A program made the position numbers and the translations under genes. The notes beneath the pieces are model-generated. The model was not told the DNA's origin. It searched no databases and saw only the letters and a list, made by a program, of their open reading frames with translations. From Halomonas sp. NO4 (GTDB lineage: Bacteria > Pseudomonadota > Gammaproteobacteria > Pseudomonadales > Halomonadaceae), in contig NZ_WHMA01000021.1 of the NCBI RefSeq assembly GCF_010994375.1, positions 1 through 55,015 on the forward strand: a stretch of DNA of 55,015 nucleotides, written 5' to 3'. Position 1 is the stretch's first letter, and each line of letters begins with the position of its first letter. Shown here piece by piece: positions 34,360-42,867 of the stretch.

Positions 34360-34378
34360 GTGATGACAGTGGAATCAC
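34360..34378. promoter_or_regulatory. Single palindrome-type site upstream of the parB-like gene
   Basis: The sequence gtgatgacagtggaatcac matches the array consensus at 17 of 19 positions. The right arm is perfect and the left arm has two changes. An 18-base run within it, tgatgacagtggaatcac, is identical to the degenerate sixth array site. It covers the stop of the HicA-like gene and sits just before the parB-like gene, where an autoregulatory operator or a partition site would be expected. Confidence 0.65.
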
Positions 34379-34611
34379 TCTTCATGGCGGTACCGCCTCT
34401 CCCACTCCGCACGGCGCAACTGGGAGCGCGCATTGAGCTCGGCGCGGCGGTCCTTGGTGGTGAAGGAGGTGAAGACCGGCGCACAGCCTGGCTTGCTGAA
34501 TCGCAGGTGACCACCGCTAGTACGCTGCACTTCCCAGCCCTGGGTCGCGGCATAGCGAATCAGGCGCTGCATCCCCTTGCACCCCCGCGCTACGGAAAGC
34601 GACTTACTCAT
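34375..34611 (-). CDS. HicA-like mRNA-interferase-fold protein without HicB partner
   Basis: A 78-residue protein contains a double-stranded-RNA-binding-like alpha/beta pattern with the HicA landmark TSGGHLRFSKPG (about 31-42), where the His would be catalytic in HicA toxins. It is longer at the C-terminus than usual HicA. No HicB antitoxin gene is adjacent; the neighbours are the parB-like and DUF7673-like genes. It may be a domesticated regulator or RNA-binding protein instead of a toxin. It overlaps the preceding gene by 8 bp. Confidence 0.7.
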   Translation of the reverse strand: MSKSLSVARGCKGMQRLIRYAATQGWEVQRTSGGHLRFSKPGCAPVFTSFTTKDRRAELNARSQLRRAEWERRYRHEE

Positions 34612-34984
34612 CTGCGGCCTCCTCGATCTCCCAGAAGCGTTTCAGCAAGGTGTCACCGCCTTCGATGAAGGTGTGGATCTCATGGCCGCTGTAGGTGGCC
34701 ATCCGAATAACCGCGAGGGCGTCTGCCTGAAGGTCTGCATCGAGCCCTCGCAGCCGCTGCATCTCGAAAGGCCAGCGGTAGCCGTTGTAGAGCCCGAGCA
34801 GGAGGCGACGAAGATGGTGGGACTGACCGCTATGCCCCTGGGCCACACGGACCAGGGGCTCCAGAGCGGCAAGGCCCTGCTGTTCAGCCTCGAGCTGCCG
34901 CTGGCGAGTCTCGTGCATCACCTCGGCCAGGGCTTGGGAGAGCCGGGAACGGGGCTCCGGTGTGCGTACGCGGTACTGGCTCAT
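34604..34984 (-). CDS. DUF7673-like small ICE protein
   Basis: This 126-residue protein has helices around LEPLVRVAQGHSGQSHHLRR (about 43-62) and a C-terminal motif LYNGYRWPFEMQRLRGLDAD (about 66-85), which recalls a family of unknown function seen beside ICE dnaB genes. ATG 34984 overlaps the dnaB stop (ATGA). It is part of the parA-dnaB-parB operon, and no catalytic motif is apparent. Confidence 0.72.
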   Translation of the reverse strand: MSQYRVRTPEPRSRLSQALAEVMHETRQRQLEAEQQGLAALEPLVRVAQGHSGQSHHLRRLLLGLYNGYRWPFEMQRLRGLDADLQADALAVIRMATYSGHEIHTFIEGGDTLLKRFWEIEEAADE

Positions 34985-36384
34985 GGGGTCACCTCCTGGT
35001 GCTGCCACGCCAACGGCTTGAAGCGCGCCGACTCTCCCTGGAACGCCAGGTGCACGGTGCCGGTCGGTCCGTTGCGCTGCTTGCCCAGGATCAGCTCGCC
35101 CAGGCCATGGCTGTCTTCGTTCTCGGGGTGGTAGACCTCGTCGCGGTAGATGAAGGCGATCACGTCGGCGTCCTGCTCCAGCGCACCGCTGTCACGCAGA
35201 TCGGCCATGCAGGGGCGCTTGTTGGGGCGGGTTTCCAGCGAGCGATTGAGCTGCGACAGGGCAATGACCGGAGTGCGCAGCTCCTTGGCGGTTTCCTTGA
35301 GAATCCGGCTGACCTTGCCCACCTCGAGGGTCCGATTCTCGCTGCCCGGCTCCTGAAGCAGCTGCAGGTAGTCCACCAGGATCATCGAAGGGCGACCGAA
35401 GCGGCGCGTCATCCTGCGTGCGCGTGCCTTCAGGCTGGAGGCGGTGATGCCGGAGGCATCATCGATAAGCAGCTTCCCTTCCAGCTGGGTGAGCCGATTG
35501 ACCGCGGCAGTCACCTTCGGCCAATCCTCGTCTTCCATCTTTCCGGTGCGCAGCTTCTGCAGGGAAACATTGCCCAGGCTGGCGATCAGCCGCAGCATCA
35601 GCTGTGCTTCCGGCATCTCCAGGGAGAAGATAAAGACCGGACCCTCAAGGTCCTCTGCCGTCAGCGCATGCTCCGCGAAGCCGAGCCCCATGGCGGTCTT
35701 GCCCATGGAGGGACGGCCGGCCAGGATGATCAGATCCCCGGGCTGCCAGCCCGCGGTCATGGCATCCAGCTCGCTCAGGCCGCTCGGGATCCCCGTCACT
35801 CCGCCCTGCGCATTGAAGGCCTGATCGATGACGTTGATGGCCTCTCCCAGCATCTCCTTCATGGAGCTCAGCCGCTCATGCCGGTCCTCCGTCAGGGCGA
35901 AGAGCTTCTGTTCGGCCTCCTCGATCAGCTCGGCGGCCGGGCGGCCCTTGGCATTCAGGGCCTGCTGGTTCAGCGTGAAGCAGGTATGGATCAACTGCCG
36001 CAGCGCATGGCGGTCCCGCACGATCTCGGCATAGGCCTCGACATTGGCCGCGCTGGGCGTATTGCGTGCCAGCTCCGCCAGGAAGGCGAGACCTCCCACC
36101 TGTTCAAGCTGACGCGCTTCTTCCAGCGCTTCGGACACCGTCACGACATCCATTGGCTGGTCGCGCTCCGCCAGCCCCTGAATCGCCTGAAACACCAGGC
36201 GATGGGCCTGCTGGTAGAACATCGCCGGCGCCAGGCGGTCAGCAACCTCATCCCACATGGCGTTATCCAGCAGCAGACCTCCCAGCACGGACTGCTCCGC
36301 CTCCAGGCTGTGCGGCGGCAGGTAGCCGGCCTCCGGACGCTCCTCGGCCACCCGGAGCTCAACCAGGTTCTCAATGGCACTCAT
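34981..36384 (-). CDS. dnaB: Replicative DNA helicase DnaB (ICE-encoded)
   Basis: This 467-residue hexameric helicase homologue has an N-terminal DnaB domain (PHSLEAEQSVLGGLLLDNAM at about 24-43) and a C-terminal RecA-like motor. Walker A (GRPSMGKTAMG) lies near residue 226 and Walker B-like SMILVDYLQLL near 330. ParA upstream overlaps it by 14 bp. An element-encoded DnaB supports autonomous replication of the excised ICE, in keeping with ssb and topB in the same module. Confidence 0.93.
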   Translation of the reverse strand: MSAIENLVELRVAEERPEAGYLPPHSLEAEQSVLGGLLLDNAMWDEVADRLAPAMFYQQAHRLVFQAIQGLAERDQPMDVVTVSEALEEARQLEQVGGLAFLAELARNTPSAANVEAYAEIVRDRHALRQLIHTCFTLNQQALNAKGRPAAELIEEAEQKLFALTEDRHERLSSMKEMLGEAINVIDQAFNAQGGVTGIPSGLSELDAMTAGWQPGDLIILAGRPSMGKTAMGLGFAEHALTAEDLEGPVFIFSLEMPEAQLMLRLIASLGNVSLQKLRTGKMEDEDWPKVTAAVNRLTQLEGKLLIDDASGITASSLKARARRMTRRFGRPSMILVDYLQLLQEPGSENRTLEVGKVSRILKETAKELRTPVIALSQLNRSLETRPNKRPCMADLRDSGALEQDADVIAFIYRDEVYHPENEDSHGLGELILGKQRNGPTGTVHLAFQGESARFKPLAWQHQEVTP

Positions 36385-37237
36385 CGTGGCAGCCCCCCTG
36401 CATGGCGGTGGTGCAGACCATGGCGTCGATCAACGGCTGCCACTCGGGGTTGAGCTCACAGGCCATCGCCTTGACCTGATCGGCGGCGGCGGGCGACTTG
36501 CGCCCGGCGGGCTTGCGCGGTTCGAACTGATGCGCCGGCAGGCCGGCGCTGGCGGCTTGTCGGAAGGCGACACCGGCGCGGATGGTGCTTTGCATCACGC
36601 TGACGCCCTGCTCGCCGGCGGCGAACATTTCGGCCAGCGTCTGGTGGATGCCCCGCGCATCGGCGGTCTCATCCAGACGGTTAACCAGGACGGAAACGGG
36701 GGGAACGGAGAGGTGGGTGAACTGGCTAAGCGCTTCGAGATCGCGCAGCAGGCCGACGGTGCCGCGCACAAACTCGCGGGCGGAGAGCAGCTCGGGGGTG
36801 ATGGGGGAGAGAGCATGATCGGAGGCCAGGACGGCCATCTCCAGGGTGATGGAGCGGGCCCCCTGGGTATCAATCAGGATCAGGTCATAGCCCGACAGGC
36901 TGGAGAGCAGCTGGGCGAGACGGAAGCGGCCATCCGGCGCGTTGAGCAGCAGCTGAGGGAGCTGGCCGGCGTGATCGTTGGAGATCACCACATCCAGGTT
37001 GGGATGGGCGGTATGCGATATGACATGGGCAGGAGCGGTATCGCTGAGCGCGATCAGCTCGTAGGTGCCGCCGGGGGCTTCGGTGCGGAGGGGATAGTAG
37101 CTGGAGAGCGTGGGCTGGCTGTCCAGGTCGATGAACAGGACTTTGAGGCCCGCATCGGCCAACAGGCCACCCAGATTGGCAGTGACGGTGGTCTTGCCGA
37201 CGCCGCCCTTGGTCGAAACAACGGAAACAACACGCAT
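36371..37237 (-). CDS. parA: ParA-type partition ATPase
   Basis: This 288-residue ParA/Soj-like ATPase has the deviant Walker A KGGVGKTT (residues 10-17), Walker A' LFIDLDSQPT (about 34-43) and Walker B DLILIDTQGA (about 118-127). It is the first gene of the ICE next to the tRNA-Thr end, the same place as soj in PAPI-1, where it maintains the excised element. ATG 37237 follows the palindrome-like site at 37249-37266 and a weak ribosome-binding site (GAGGTT). Confidence 0.92.
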   Translation of the reverse strand: MRVVSVVSTKGGVGKTTVTANLGGLLADAGLKVLFIDLDSQPTLSSYYPLRTEAPGGTYELIALSDTAPAHVISHTAHPNLDVVISNDHAGQLPQLLLNAPDGRFRLAQLLSSLSGYDLILIDTQGARSITLEMAVLASDHALSPITPELLSAREFVRGTVGLLRDLEALSQFTHLSVPPVSVLVNRLDETADARGIHQTLAEMFAAGEQGVSVMQSTIRAGVAFRQAASAGLPAHQFEPRKPAGRKSPAAADQVKAMACELNPEWQPLIDAMVCTTAMQGGCHDECH

Positions 37238-37248
37238 AACCTCACCTC

Positions 37249-37266
37249 GGTTCCAGATGGAATCAA
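37249..37266. promoter_or_regulatory. Palindrome-like site upstream of parA
   Basis: The sequence ggttccagatggaatcaa has complementary ttcca and tggaa arms with a 2-base spacer. This resembles the array consensus (attccaNtggaat), but the spacer is one base longer. It lies 12 bp before the parA ATG, a natural place for autoregulation. Confidence 0.5.
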
Positions 37267-37375
37267 GTGTGAGGCTGATGATCTGTAGCTATTACACGAA
37301 GACGGCTCGATCCACACCACCCCGAGCGGGGCTTCCACTTCTCGCTCGCAAGACGCTGATTTCGAGAAATTTACG

Positions 37376-37451
<76 letters not shown>

Positions 37452-37497
37452 TCGGGACCGACCAAGGCGAGAAACGCGATCGGGGAATAGGTTGGCG

Positions 37498-37572
37498 TGG
37501 CTGGGGTACCAGGATTCGAACCTGGGAATGCCGATACCAAAAACCGGTGCCTTACCACTTGGCTATACCCCA
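37498..37572 (-). tRNA. tRNA-Gln (anticodon TTG)
   Basis: The minus strand gives a 75-nt tRNA starting TGGGGTATAGCCAAG and ending CCCCAGCCA. The anticodon loop is TTTTGGT, and the T-arm GGTTCGAATCC is typical. It lies between the Phe and Thr tRNAs. Confidence 0.95.
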
Positions 37573-37577
37573 GCATG

Positions 37578-37653
37578 TGGTGGCCAGAGACGGAATCGAA
37601 CCGCCGACACGGGGATTTTCAATCCCCTGCTCTACCGACTGAGCTATCTGGCC
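37578..37653 (-). tRNA. tRNA-Phe (anticodon GAA)
   Basis: The minus strand gives a 76-nt tRNA starting GGCCAGATAGCTCAG and ending TCTGGCCACCA. The anticodon stem-loop GGGGATTGAAAATCCCC contains GAA. It is the first gene of the three-tRNA cluster. Confidence 0.95.
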
Positions 37654-37741
37654 GCTGCCAACGGGGCGTATTAAACCCCAGCCGACCTGGCGCGTCAACC
37701 CTTGGCGATTCAAAAAGATGGCGCCTCAGGCACAGGCCGCG

Positions 37742-38014
37742 TCACTGGCTGGGCGGTACATAGCCTTCGGCCTGATCGGTCTCGCGGTTGTCGAGGAAGC
37801 GCTCCATCTGGTCGTTGAGATAGGCGCGAGCCTCAGGGTCGAGCAGGCTGAGGTGCTTCTCGTTGATCAGCCGAGTCTGCAGGGCCTGCCACTCCTCCCA
37901 GGCCTGCTTGGAGACACTGGCCTGGATCTCCTGACCCTTCTTGCCCGGCAGCGGTGGAAAGGGCAGGGCCTCGAGCTCCTGCTGGTACTTGCGACAGAAA
38001 ACGGTCTGGCTCAT
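37742..38014 (-). CDS. yggX: YggX-type Fe(II)-trafficking protein
   Basis: This 90-residue cytoplasmic protein begins MSQTVFCRKYQQELEALPFP, typical of YggX, which helps protect iron-sulfur clusters and limits iron-driven oxidative damage. The single conserved Cys is at position 7. It follows mutY, whose product carries a [4Fe-4S] cluster, as in many gammaproteobacteria, with 39 bp between the genes. It is ordinary chromosomal content outside the ICE. Confidence 0.95.
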   Translation of the reverse strand: MSQTVFCRKYQQELEALPFPPLPGKKGQEIQASVSKQAWEEWQALQTRLINEKHLSLLDPEARAYLNDQMERFLDNRETDQAEGYVPPSQ

Positions 38015-38053
38015 GGGGGACTCCTCAGGGGTGTATGACGTCGGGAAAGGCTG

Positions 38054-39145
38054 TCACGGGCCCGGCGTGGCATCCAGGGTGAAGGTGGCCAGGCTTGCCA
38101 GTAGCGACTTGACCGGCGCGGCCAGGCCGATGCGATCGGGGTCATCGGGATCGTACCAGCGCCGCGCCTCGCCCACCGAATCGAGGCCGTCGATGACGGC
38201 CGGTTGCGGGGTGATCTCCAGGCGGAAGTGGCTGAACACATGGGTGAAGGTGGCCCAGGGCGTCTCGAGGGCGGCACCCGGCGCGTGGACTTCCAGCCAG
38301 GCGCAAAGCGCCTGATCGTCGTCGAACTGCGGCAGGCTCCACAGCCCGCCCCACAGCCCGCTGGGCGGGCGCTGCTCCAGCAGCACCCTTCCGGCGGCAT
38401 CGCGAAGCAGCAGCATGCGGGTGGTGCGGGTGGGCAGCACCTTCCGGGGCTTCGATTCGGGGAAGCGGCGCGCCTCGCCGCGGGCATGGGCGAGGCATAC
38501 ATCACGGAAGGGGCAGTGCGCGCAGTCGGGGGTGCCGCGCCGGCACAGGGTGGCGCCGAAGTCCATCATCGCCTGGGTGTAGTCGGCCAGGCGGCTGTGG
38601 GGCGTGTAGTGCTCGGCCAGCGCCCACAGCTGCAGGGCCACGGCGGTACGTCCCGGCCAACCTTCGACGGCGTGCAGGCGAGCCAGGCTGCGCTTGACGT
38701 TGCCGTCGAGGATCACCGCGCGGCGCCCGGTACTCTGGGCGATGATCGCGCCAGCCGTGGAGCGCCCGATCCCCGGCAGCGCGGCCAGGGCGTCGAGGCT
38801 ATGCACCGGCAGCTCGCCGTCGTGCTCCGCCATCACCTGGCGTGCCGCCTTGTGCAGGTTGCGCCCGCGGGCATAGTAGCCGAGCCCCGTCCACAGGTGC
38901 AGCACGGCATCCTGATCGGCCGCCGCCAGTGTGGCCAGGTCGGGAAACCGCGCCATGAAACGCTCGAAGTAGGGGATGACCGTGGCCACCTGGGTCTGCT
39001 GCAGCATGATCTCCGAGATCCAGACACGGTAGGGCGTGCGCTCCCGCTGCCACGGCAGATCGTGGCGGCCCTGGGCGTCGAACCAGGCCAGCAGCCGCTG
39101 CTGGAACGTCTCCGCAGGCAGGATCAGTGTCGGTGTGGGGGTCAT
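38054..39145 (-). CDS. mutY: A/G-specific adenine glycosylase
   Basis: This 363-residue DNA repair enzyme removes adenine opposite 8-oxoguanine. The helix-hairpin-helix is LPGIGRSTAGAI (near 125) followed by the catalytic Asp in ILDGNVKR (near 146). The iron-sulfur ligands are CRRGTPDCAHCPFRDVC (near 202-218). The C-terminal NUDIX-like domain recognises 8-oxoguanine. ATG 39145 (MTPTPTLILP) is the family start; the longer open frame above it overlaps the asmA-like gene and is rejected. Confidence 0.94.
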   Translation of the reverse strand: MTPTPTLILPAETFQQRLLAWFDAQGRHDLPWQRERTPYRVWISEIMLQQTQVATVIPYFERFMARFPDLATLAAADQDAVLHLWTGLGYYARGRNLHKAARQVMAEHDGELPVHSLDALAALPGIGRSTAGAIIAQSTGRRAVILDGNVKRSLARLHAVEGWPGRTAVALQLWALAEHYTPHSRLADYTQAMMDFGATLCRRGTPDCAHCPFRDVCLAHARGEARRFPESKPRKVLPTRTTRMLLLRDAAGRVLLEQRPPSGLWGGLWSLPQFDDDQALCAWLEVHAPGAALETPWATFTHVFSHFRLEITPQPAVIDGLDSVGEARRWYDPDDPDRIGLAAPVKSLLASLATFTLDATPGP

Positions 39146-39233
39146 GGCTCTCCCGGCAGCGTCGTTACCAAAAGTCGTCACCAAAAAAAGCGCCGACAGG
39201 GGAGCGTCGGCGCAGGGACTGACAGGCTTGGGG

Positions 39234-41588
39234 TCAATTGAAGAGACCGCGCAGGGCATCGCGAAGTTCCTCGCCGGCCTCCTCGCCGATGCGCTGGTCG
39301 AGCTCTTCCAGGGCCCCGCCCAGGCGCTCCTCCACGGCCTCGCCGGCGCGCTGCCCGGCTTCGTCGCGCAGCAGCTCCGCCAGGGTCTGCTGGAACGCCT
39401 CGCGATCGAAGCGGCACCACTCGCTGCTGTCGCCGGAGTAGCGGCCGGAGCAGCGCACCGGCAGCGGCACACGCTCGAGGCGTGGATTGACCCGGCAGGC
39501 GGCATCGGCGGTGTCGACGAAGCGGGTGGCGGCACGCAGGTCGAAGCGCTCGGTCACCAGATCGAGCTCGCCTTCGCCGCTGACCGCGATGCCCGGCAGG
39601 GTGATCTCGATGTCGTCGCTGCGCGCCACGCCGTCGCGAATCGCCACGCTCAGCGCGGCCCGGTCGAAGCGCGTCTCGTCATTCCATTCGCGGGTCATCT
39701 CCTCGCCCTCGAGGACCGCGGCCACCGAGCACAGCTCGCGGGAGACGTTGACGTCAAGGATGGCCCCCTCCTCGACCCGGGCATTCAGGTCGCCGTTGAG
39801 ATGGCGGCGCAGCCGCGGCCAGGTGTTGCCGCTGGTGGTGAGTTCGCCCTCGGTACTCAGGCGCCCCCGCAGCGGCGCCGGCTCCTCGCTGCGATTCAGC
39901 GCCTGGTGCAGCGGCTCGAGGCGCACCCGCGACAGCGTCGGTGCGAGCCGCCAATGGATGGGCTCGCGGGTCAGGTCGAGCTCGCCGGTGGCGGACAGGT
40001 TGCCGTCGTAGAGACGCGACGCGAAGCGCTCCAGGCGCTGGTGGCCCTCGTTGCCGGCCAGGGCCAGCTCCACCTGAGTGAAGTCGAGCCCCAGCAGGCG
40101 CAGGCGATCCAGAGAGAGCTCGCTGTCGAGGCTGAGCGCGGCGAGCCAGTCGGCAGGCACCAGCGGGGCTTTTTCGGCCTCCTGGGCGTAGGCTCGCCCG
40201 ACACCCGGCAGCCCGAGGCCGGCGGATGCCTCGGCCGGTGCATCGTCGGGCGGCAGGTAGCCATCCAGGTCGAGGCTATCGCCCTGCAGGGCGACGTCCA
40301 GATACTCCCCGTCGAGTCCAGCCGCGAGGCGGCCGGTGAAGGTGCTGTCATCCAGCACCAGGGTCAGGCCGGTCAGCGCCAGGCGCGACAGGTCACCCTC
40401 GACGGGGCTGGTCAGCGCCACCTCGGTGAGCGCCTCCGGGTCGGCGGTGTCGGGCAGCTGGCCCAGTCGCTCCAGCCAGGGGCGCAGCGACAGCGGGGCG
40501 AGATTGAGCTGACCGCGGTAGGCCGGCGCCTCGCCCAGAGCGGTCAGGTTGAGGCTGCCGCTGAGGTTCAGCCCGTCGGGGCCGGTCAGCGCCAGGTCGC
40601 GCAGTTGGGCGCTCTGCTCGGCGAGGTCGGCGTCCAGAGCGAAGTCGAGGGTCAGCGGCAACGTCTCCTCGCCGAGGCGCGGATGCTGGAGGCGGCTCTC
40701 GAGCTGCGCGCCGGCAAGCGCCAGGTGCTGCTCGGCGAGGTCCAGGGCCAGGCGCTCGCCGCTGAGGGTGACGGACTGCGTCGGATCGATGCCCGCCGCC
40801 CGTGTGGCCGTGGTGAGGGTGAAGCCGGCCAGCTCGTAGTGCCGCTCGGCCAGGGCGAGGCGCGTCCGGCCGTCCAGCGTGATCTCGCTGGAAAGCGCCG
40901 GAGGACGCTCCAGTTCGCGCCAGTCCAGGGCGCCGTAGCGCGCCAGGCGGAACGAGGCGCGCAGCGGGAAGTCGCGCCGCGGATTGACGTTGGTGCCGGT
41001 GAGGCTGAGCGAGTCGAGCAGCCACTCCTGTTCGCTGCCCAGGTCGCGCAGCAGCACTTCTCCGTTGCGCACCTGCACGCTGGCCACGTTGAGCGCCACC
41101 GAGAAATTGCTGTCGCCGAGCAGATTGACCCCGGCGCTGGACGGGGTCGGGGTCGCCGCGGCGGCGTTGCGCTGCTCCTCCAGGCGCTCCAGCAGCGGCT
41201 CCCAATTGCCCTGCCCCTCGGCGTCGCGCACCAGGCGCAACTGGACGCCGTCCAGCGTCACGCCCTCGATGGCGACCTGGCCACGCAGCAGGGTAGCGAA
41301 GGAGAGGCTCACCTCGGCGCGGTCGAAGGCAAGGAAGGGAGCCTCGCTCTGCTGGTCGGGCAACCGCCCCTCGACGTCGGCGATGCTCACCCCTACCCGG
41401 GGATAGAACGACCAGCTGAGCGGCCCGTTCAGCGCGAGCTCCAGACCACTGTGCTCGCGGGCGAGCTCGACCAGGTGCGGCTTGAGGTCCTCCGGGTCGA
41501 GAAAGGTCGTGACATAGACCACGGCCGCAACGACCACCACACCCAGGATGCCGATGGCCGCCAGCAGCAGCTGAAAGAGTCGCTTCAT
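39234..41588 (-). CDS. AsmA-family outer-membrane assembly/lipid transport-like protein
   Basis: This 784-residue protein has one N-terminal membrane helix (about 5-27, QLLLAAIGILGVVVVAAVVY) and a long periplasmic body of repeated beta-rich segments, ending in the AsmA C-terminal domain. AsmA-like proteins are thought to bridge the envelope and move or organise lipids for the outer membrane. ATG 41588 overlaps the end of the PanZ-like gene by 4 bp. The gene order asmA-mutY-yggX is common in Halomonas relatives. Confidence 0.9.
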   Translation of the reverse strand: MKRLFQLLLAAIGILGVVVVAAVVYVTTFLDPEDLKPHLVELAREHSGLELALNGPLSWSFYPRVGVSIADVEGRLPDQQSEAPFLAFDRAEVSLSFATLLRGQVAIEGVTLDGVQLRLVRDAEGQGNWEPLLERLEEQRNAAAATPTPSSAGVNLLGDSNFSVALNVASVQVRNGEVLLRDLGSEQEWLLDSLSLTGTNVNPRRDFPLRASFRLARYGALDWRELERPPALSSEITLDGRTRLALAERHYELAGFTLTTATRAAGIDPTQSVTLSGERLALDLAEQHLALAGAQLESRLQHPRLGEETLPLTLDFALDADLAEQSAQLRDLALTGPDGLNLSGSLNLTALGEAPAYRGQLNLAPLSLRPWLERLGQLPDTADPEALTEVALTSPVEGDLSRLALTGLTLVLDDSTFTGRLAAGLDGEYLDVALQGDSLDLDGYLPPDDAPAEASAGLGLPGVGRAYAQEAEKAPLVPADWLAALSLDSELSLDRLRLLGLDFTQVELALAGNEGHQRLERFASRLYDGNLSATGELDLTREPIHWRLAPTLSRVRLEPLHQALNRSEEPAPLRGRLSTEGELTTSGNTWPRLRRHLNGDLNARVEEGAILDVNVSRELCSVAAVLEGEEMTREWNDETRFDRAALSVAIRDGVARSDDIEITLPGIAVSGEGELDLVTERFDLRAATRFVDTADAACRVNPRLERVPLPVRCSGRYSGDSSEWCRFDREAFQQTLAELLRDEAGQRAGEAVEERLGGALEELDQRIGEEAGEELRDALRGLFN

Positions 41589-42040
41589 GGCTCGCTGTCT
41601 CCTTGCGAGGGCGTATCCAATTCGAAGTAGTCGCCGGTGTCGTGCAGACGATAGCCCAGCCGCGAGAGCAGAAGCTGGTCGGCCAGCGGCAGCTGGGAGG
41701 CCGGGGCGCGCAGCTGCCGCCCCTGCTCGTGCGCCGCGCTGCTCACCAGCGCCAGCAGCCGCGAGCCGACGCCGCGGCGACGGGTGGTCTTGCGCACGCA
41801 GAGCTCCGAGAGCCACCACGCCTCGGCATCGGGGCGGATCGCCACGGCGCCCAGCAGGCGGTCGTTGAAGCGCGCGCAGCCGAAGAAATTCCCGGCGCCA
41901 AGGTGGTCGTGGACGAATTCATCGACCGGCACGGGGAGCCGCTCGGCCGGCGCATCGGCATAGATTCGCTGCAGATCCTGCTGCACCTGGGCATCCGCCT
42001 CCCAGGCGGCCTGATCGACGAAGTAAAGCGTTACCGGCAT
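41585..42040 (-). CDS. GNAT-family protein resembling PanZ/PanM
   Basis: A 151-residue acetyltransferase-fold protein carries the acetyl-CoA-binding loop TRRRGVGSRLL (about 86-96). The context LCVRKTTRRRGVG resembles PanZ (PanM), which binds acetyl-CoA and promotes maturation and feedback control of aspartate decarboxylase PanD. The chromosomal panD gene is not in the window, so this is a family-level assignment. It is divergent from hisB across about 200 bp. Confidence 0.8.
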   Translation of the reverse strand: MPVTLYFVDQAAWEADAQVQQDLQRIYADAPAERLPVPVDEFVHDHLGAGNFFGCARFNDRLLGAVAIRPDAEAWWLSELCVRKTTRRRGVGSRLLALVSSAAHEQGRQLRAPASQLPLADQLLLSRLGYRLHDTGDYFELDTPSQGDSEP

Positions 42041-42090
42041 GGCGGGTCTCCCGGGGCCAGGGGGGACGCGGCGGGCGCGTTATGGGCGCA

Positions 42091-42123
42091 TTGTAGCGGA
42101 TGGGTGCGCCGATTCTCTATAAT
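42091..42123 (+). promoter_or_regulatory. Possible promoter before hisB
   Basis: A perfect TATAAT -10 hexamer is at 42118-42123. The best -35-like hexamer, ttgtag at 42091-42096, leaves a 21-base spacer, which is too long for a standard sigma-70 promoter. It lies 120 bp upstream of the hisB start and is the only consensus-like element in the gap. Confidence 0.35.
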
Positions 42124-42242
42124 GGCGGTCCTGAGGTGGCAAGCCCGCGGCTTGCCCGCCCGGCCACCGGCCCCGTCGGTCGAGCCCGGGCCCAACCCAG
42201 GCCCAATCCCGAGAGACGCGCGCCAGCGCGGGAGAGTCCGAC

Positions 42243-42836
42243 ATGTCCGAGCGTAGTGCCACCGTCACCCGTGATACCCGGGAGACCCAGATCACGGTGA
42301 CCGTCAATCTCGACGGCGAAGGTCGTCTCGCCGGCGAGTCCGGCGTGCCCTTCCTCGATCACATGCTCGACCAGGTGGCCCGCCACGGGATGATCGACCT
42401 GGACATCCAGGCGTTGGGCGACCTGCACATCGACGACCACCACACCGTCGAGGATCTCGGCATCACGCTCGGCCAGGCCTTCGCCGAGGCGATCGGCGAC
42501 AAACGCGGCATCTATCGTTACGGTCACGCCTATGTGCCTCTCGACGAGGCGCTCTCACGGGTGGTCATCGACTTTTCCGGGCGCCCGGGGCTGTTCATGG
42601 ACGTCGAGTTCACCCGCGCGGCCATCGGCCGCCTCGACACCCAGCTGTTCTGGGAGTTCTTCCAGGGCTTCGTCAACCATGCCCGCGTCACCCTGCACAT
42701 CGACAACCTGAAGGGCTTCAACGCCCACCACCAGGCGGAAACCATCTTCAAGGCCTTCGGCCGTGCGCTGCGCATGGCCGTGGCGCCGGACCCCCGCATG
42801 GCCGGCCAGATGCCCTCCACCAAGGGTTGCCTGTGA
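42243..42836 (+). CDS. hisB: Imidazoleglycerol-phosphate dehydratase
   Basis: This 197-residue enzyme performs the dehydration step of histidine synthesis (imidazoleglycerol phosphate to imidazoleacetol phosphate). It is the monofunctional form. Metal-binding motifs are [10 protein letters not shown] (about 62-71) and FNAHHQAE (about 160-167). ATG 42243 follows GGAGAG. It starts a hisB-hisH-hisA-hisF operon with gaps of 31, 49 and 3 bp. Confidence 0.96.
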   Translation: MSERSATVTRDTRETQITVTVNLDGEGRLAGESGVPFLDHMLDQVARHGMIDLDIQALGDLHIDDHHTVEDLGITLGQAFAEAIGDKRGIYRYGHAYVPLDEALSRVVIDFSGRPGLFMDVEFTRAAIGRLDTQLFWEFFQGFVNHARVTLHIDNLKGFNAHHQAETIFKAFGRALRMAVAPDPRMAGQMPSTKGCL

Positions 42837-42867
42837 GGCCGCCGCACGACCACAGGAGTAGCGCCCC

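Noticed and set aside
39146..39535. N-terminal extension of mutY
   Set aside because: The extra residues are low-complexity and run into the asmA-like gene. MTPTPTLILP at 39145 is the natural MutY start.
39036..41630. 864-codon plus-strand open frame opposite the asmA-like gene
   Set aside because: The composition (Ala, Gly, Gln, Arg and Val) is typical of antisense frames, while the minus strand encodes a normal AsmA-family protein.
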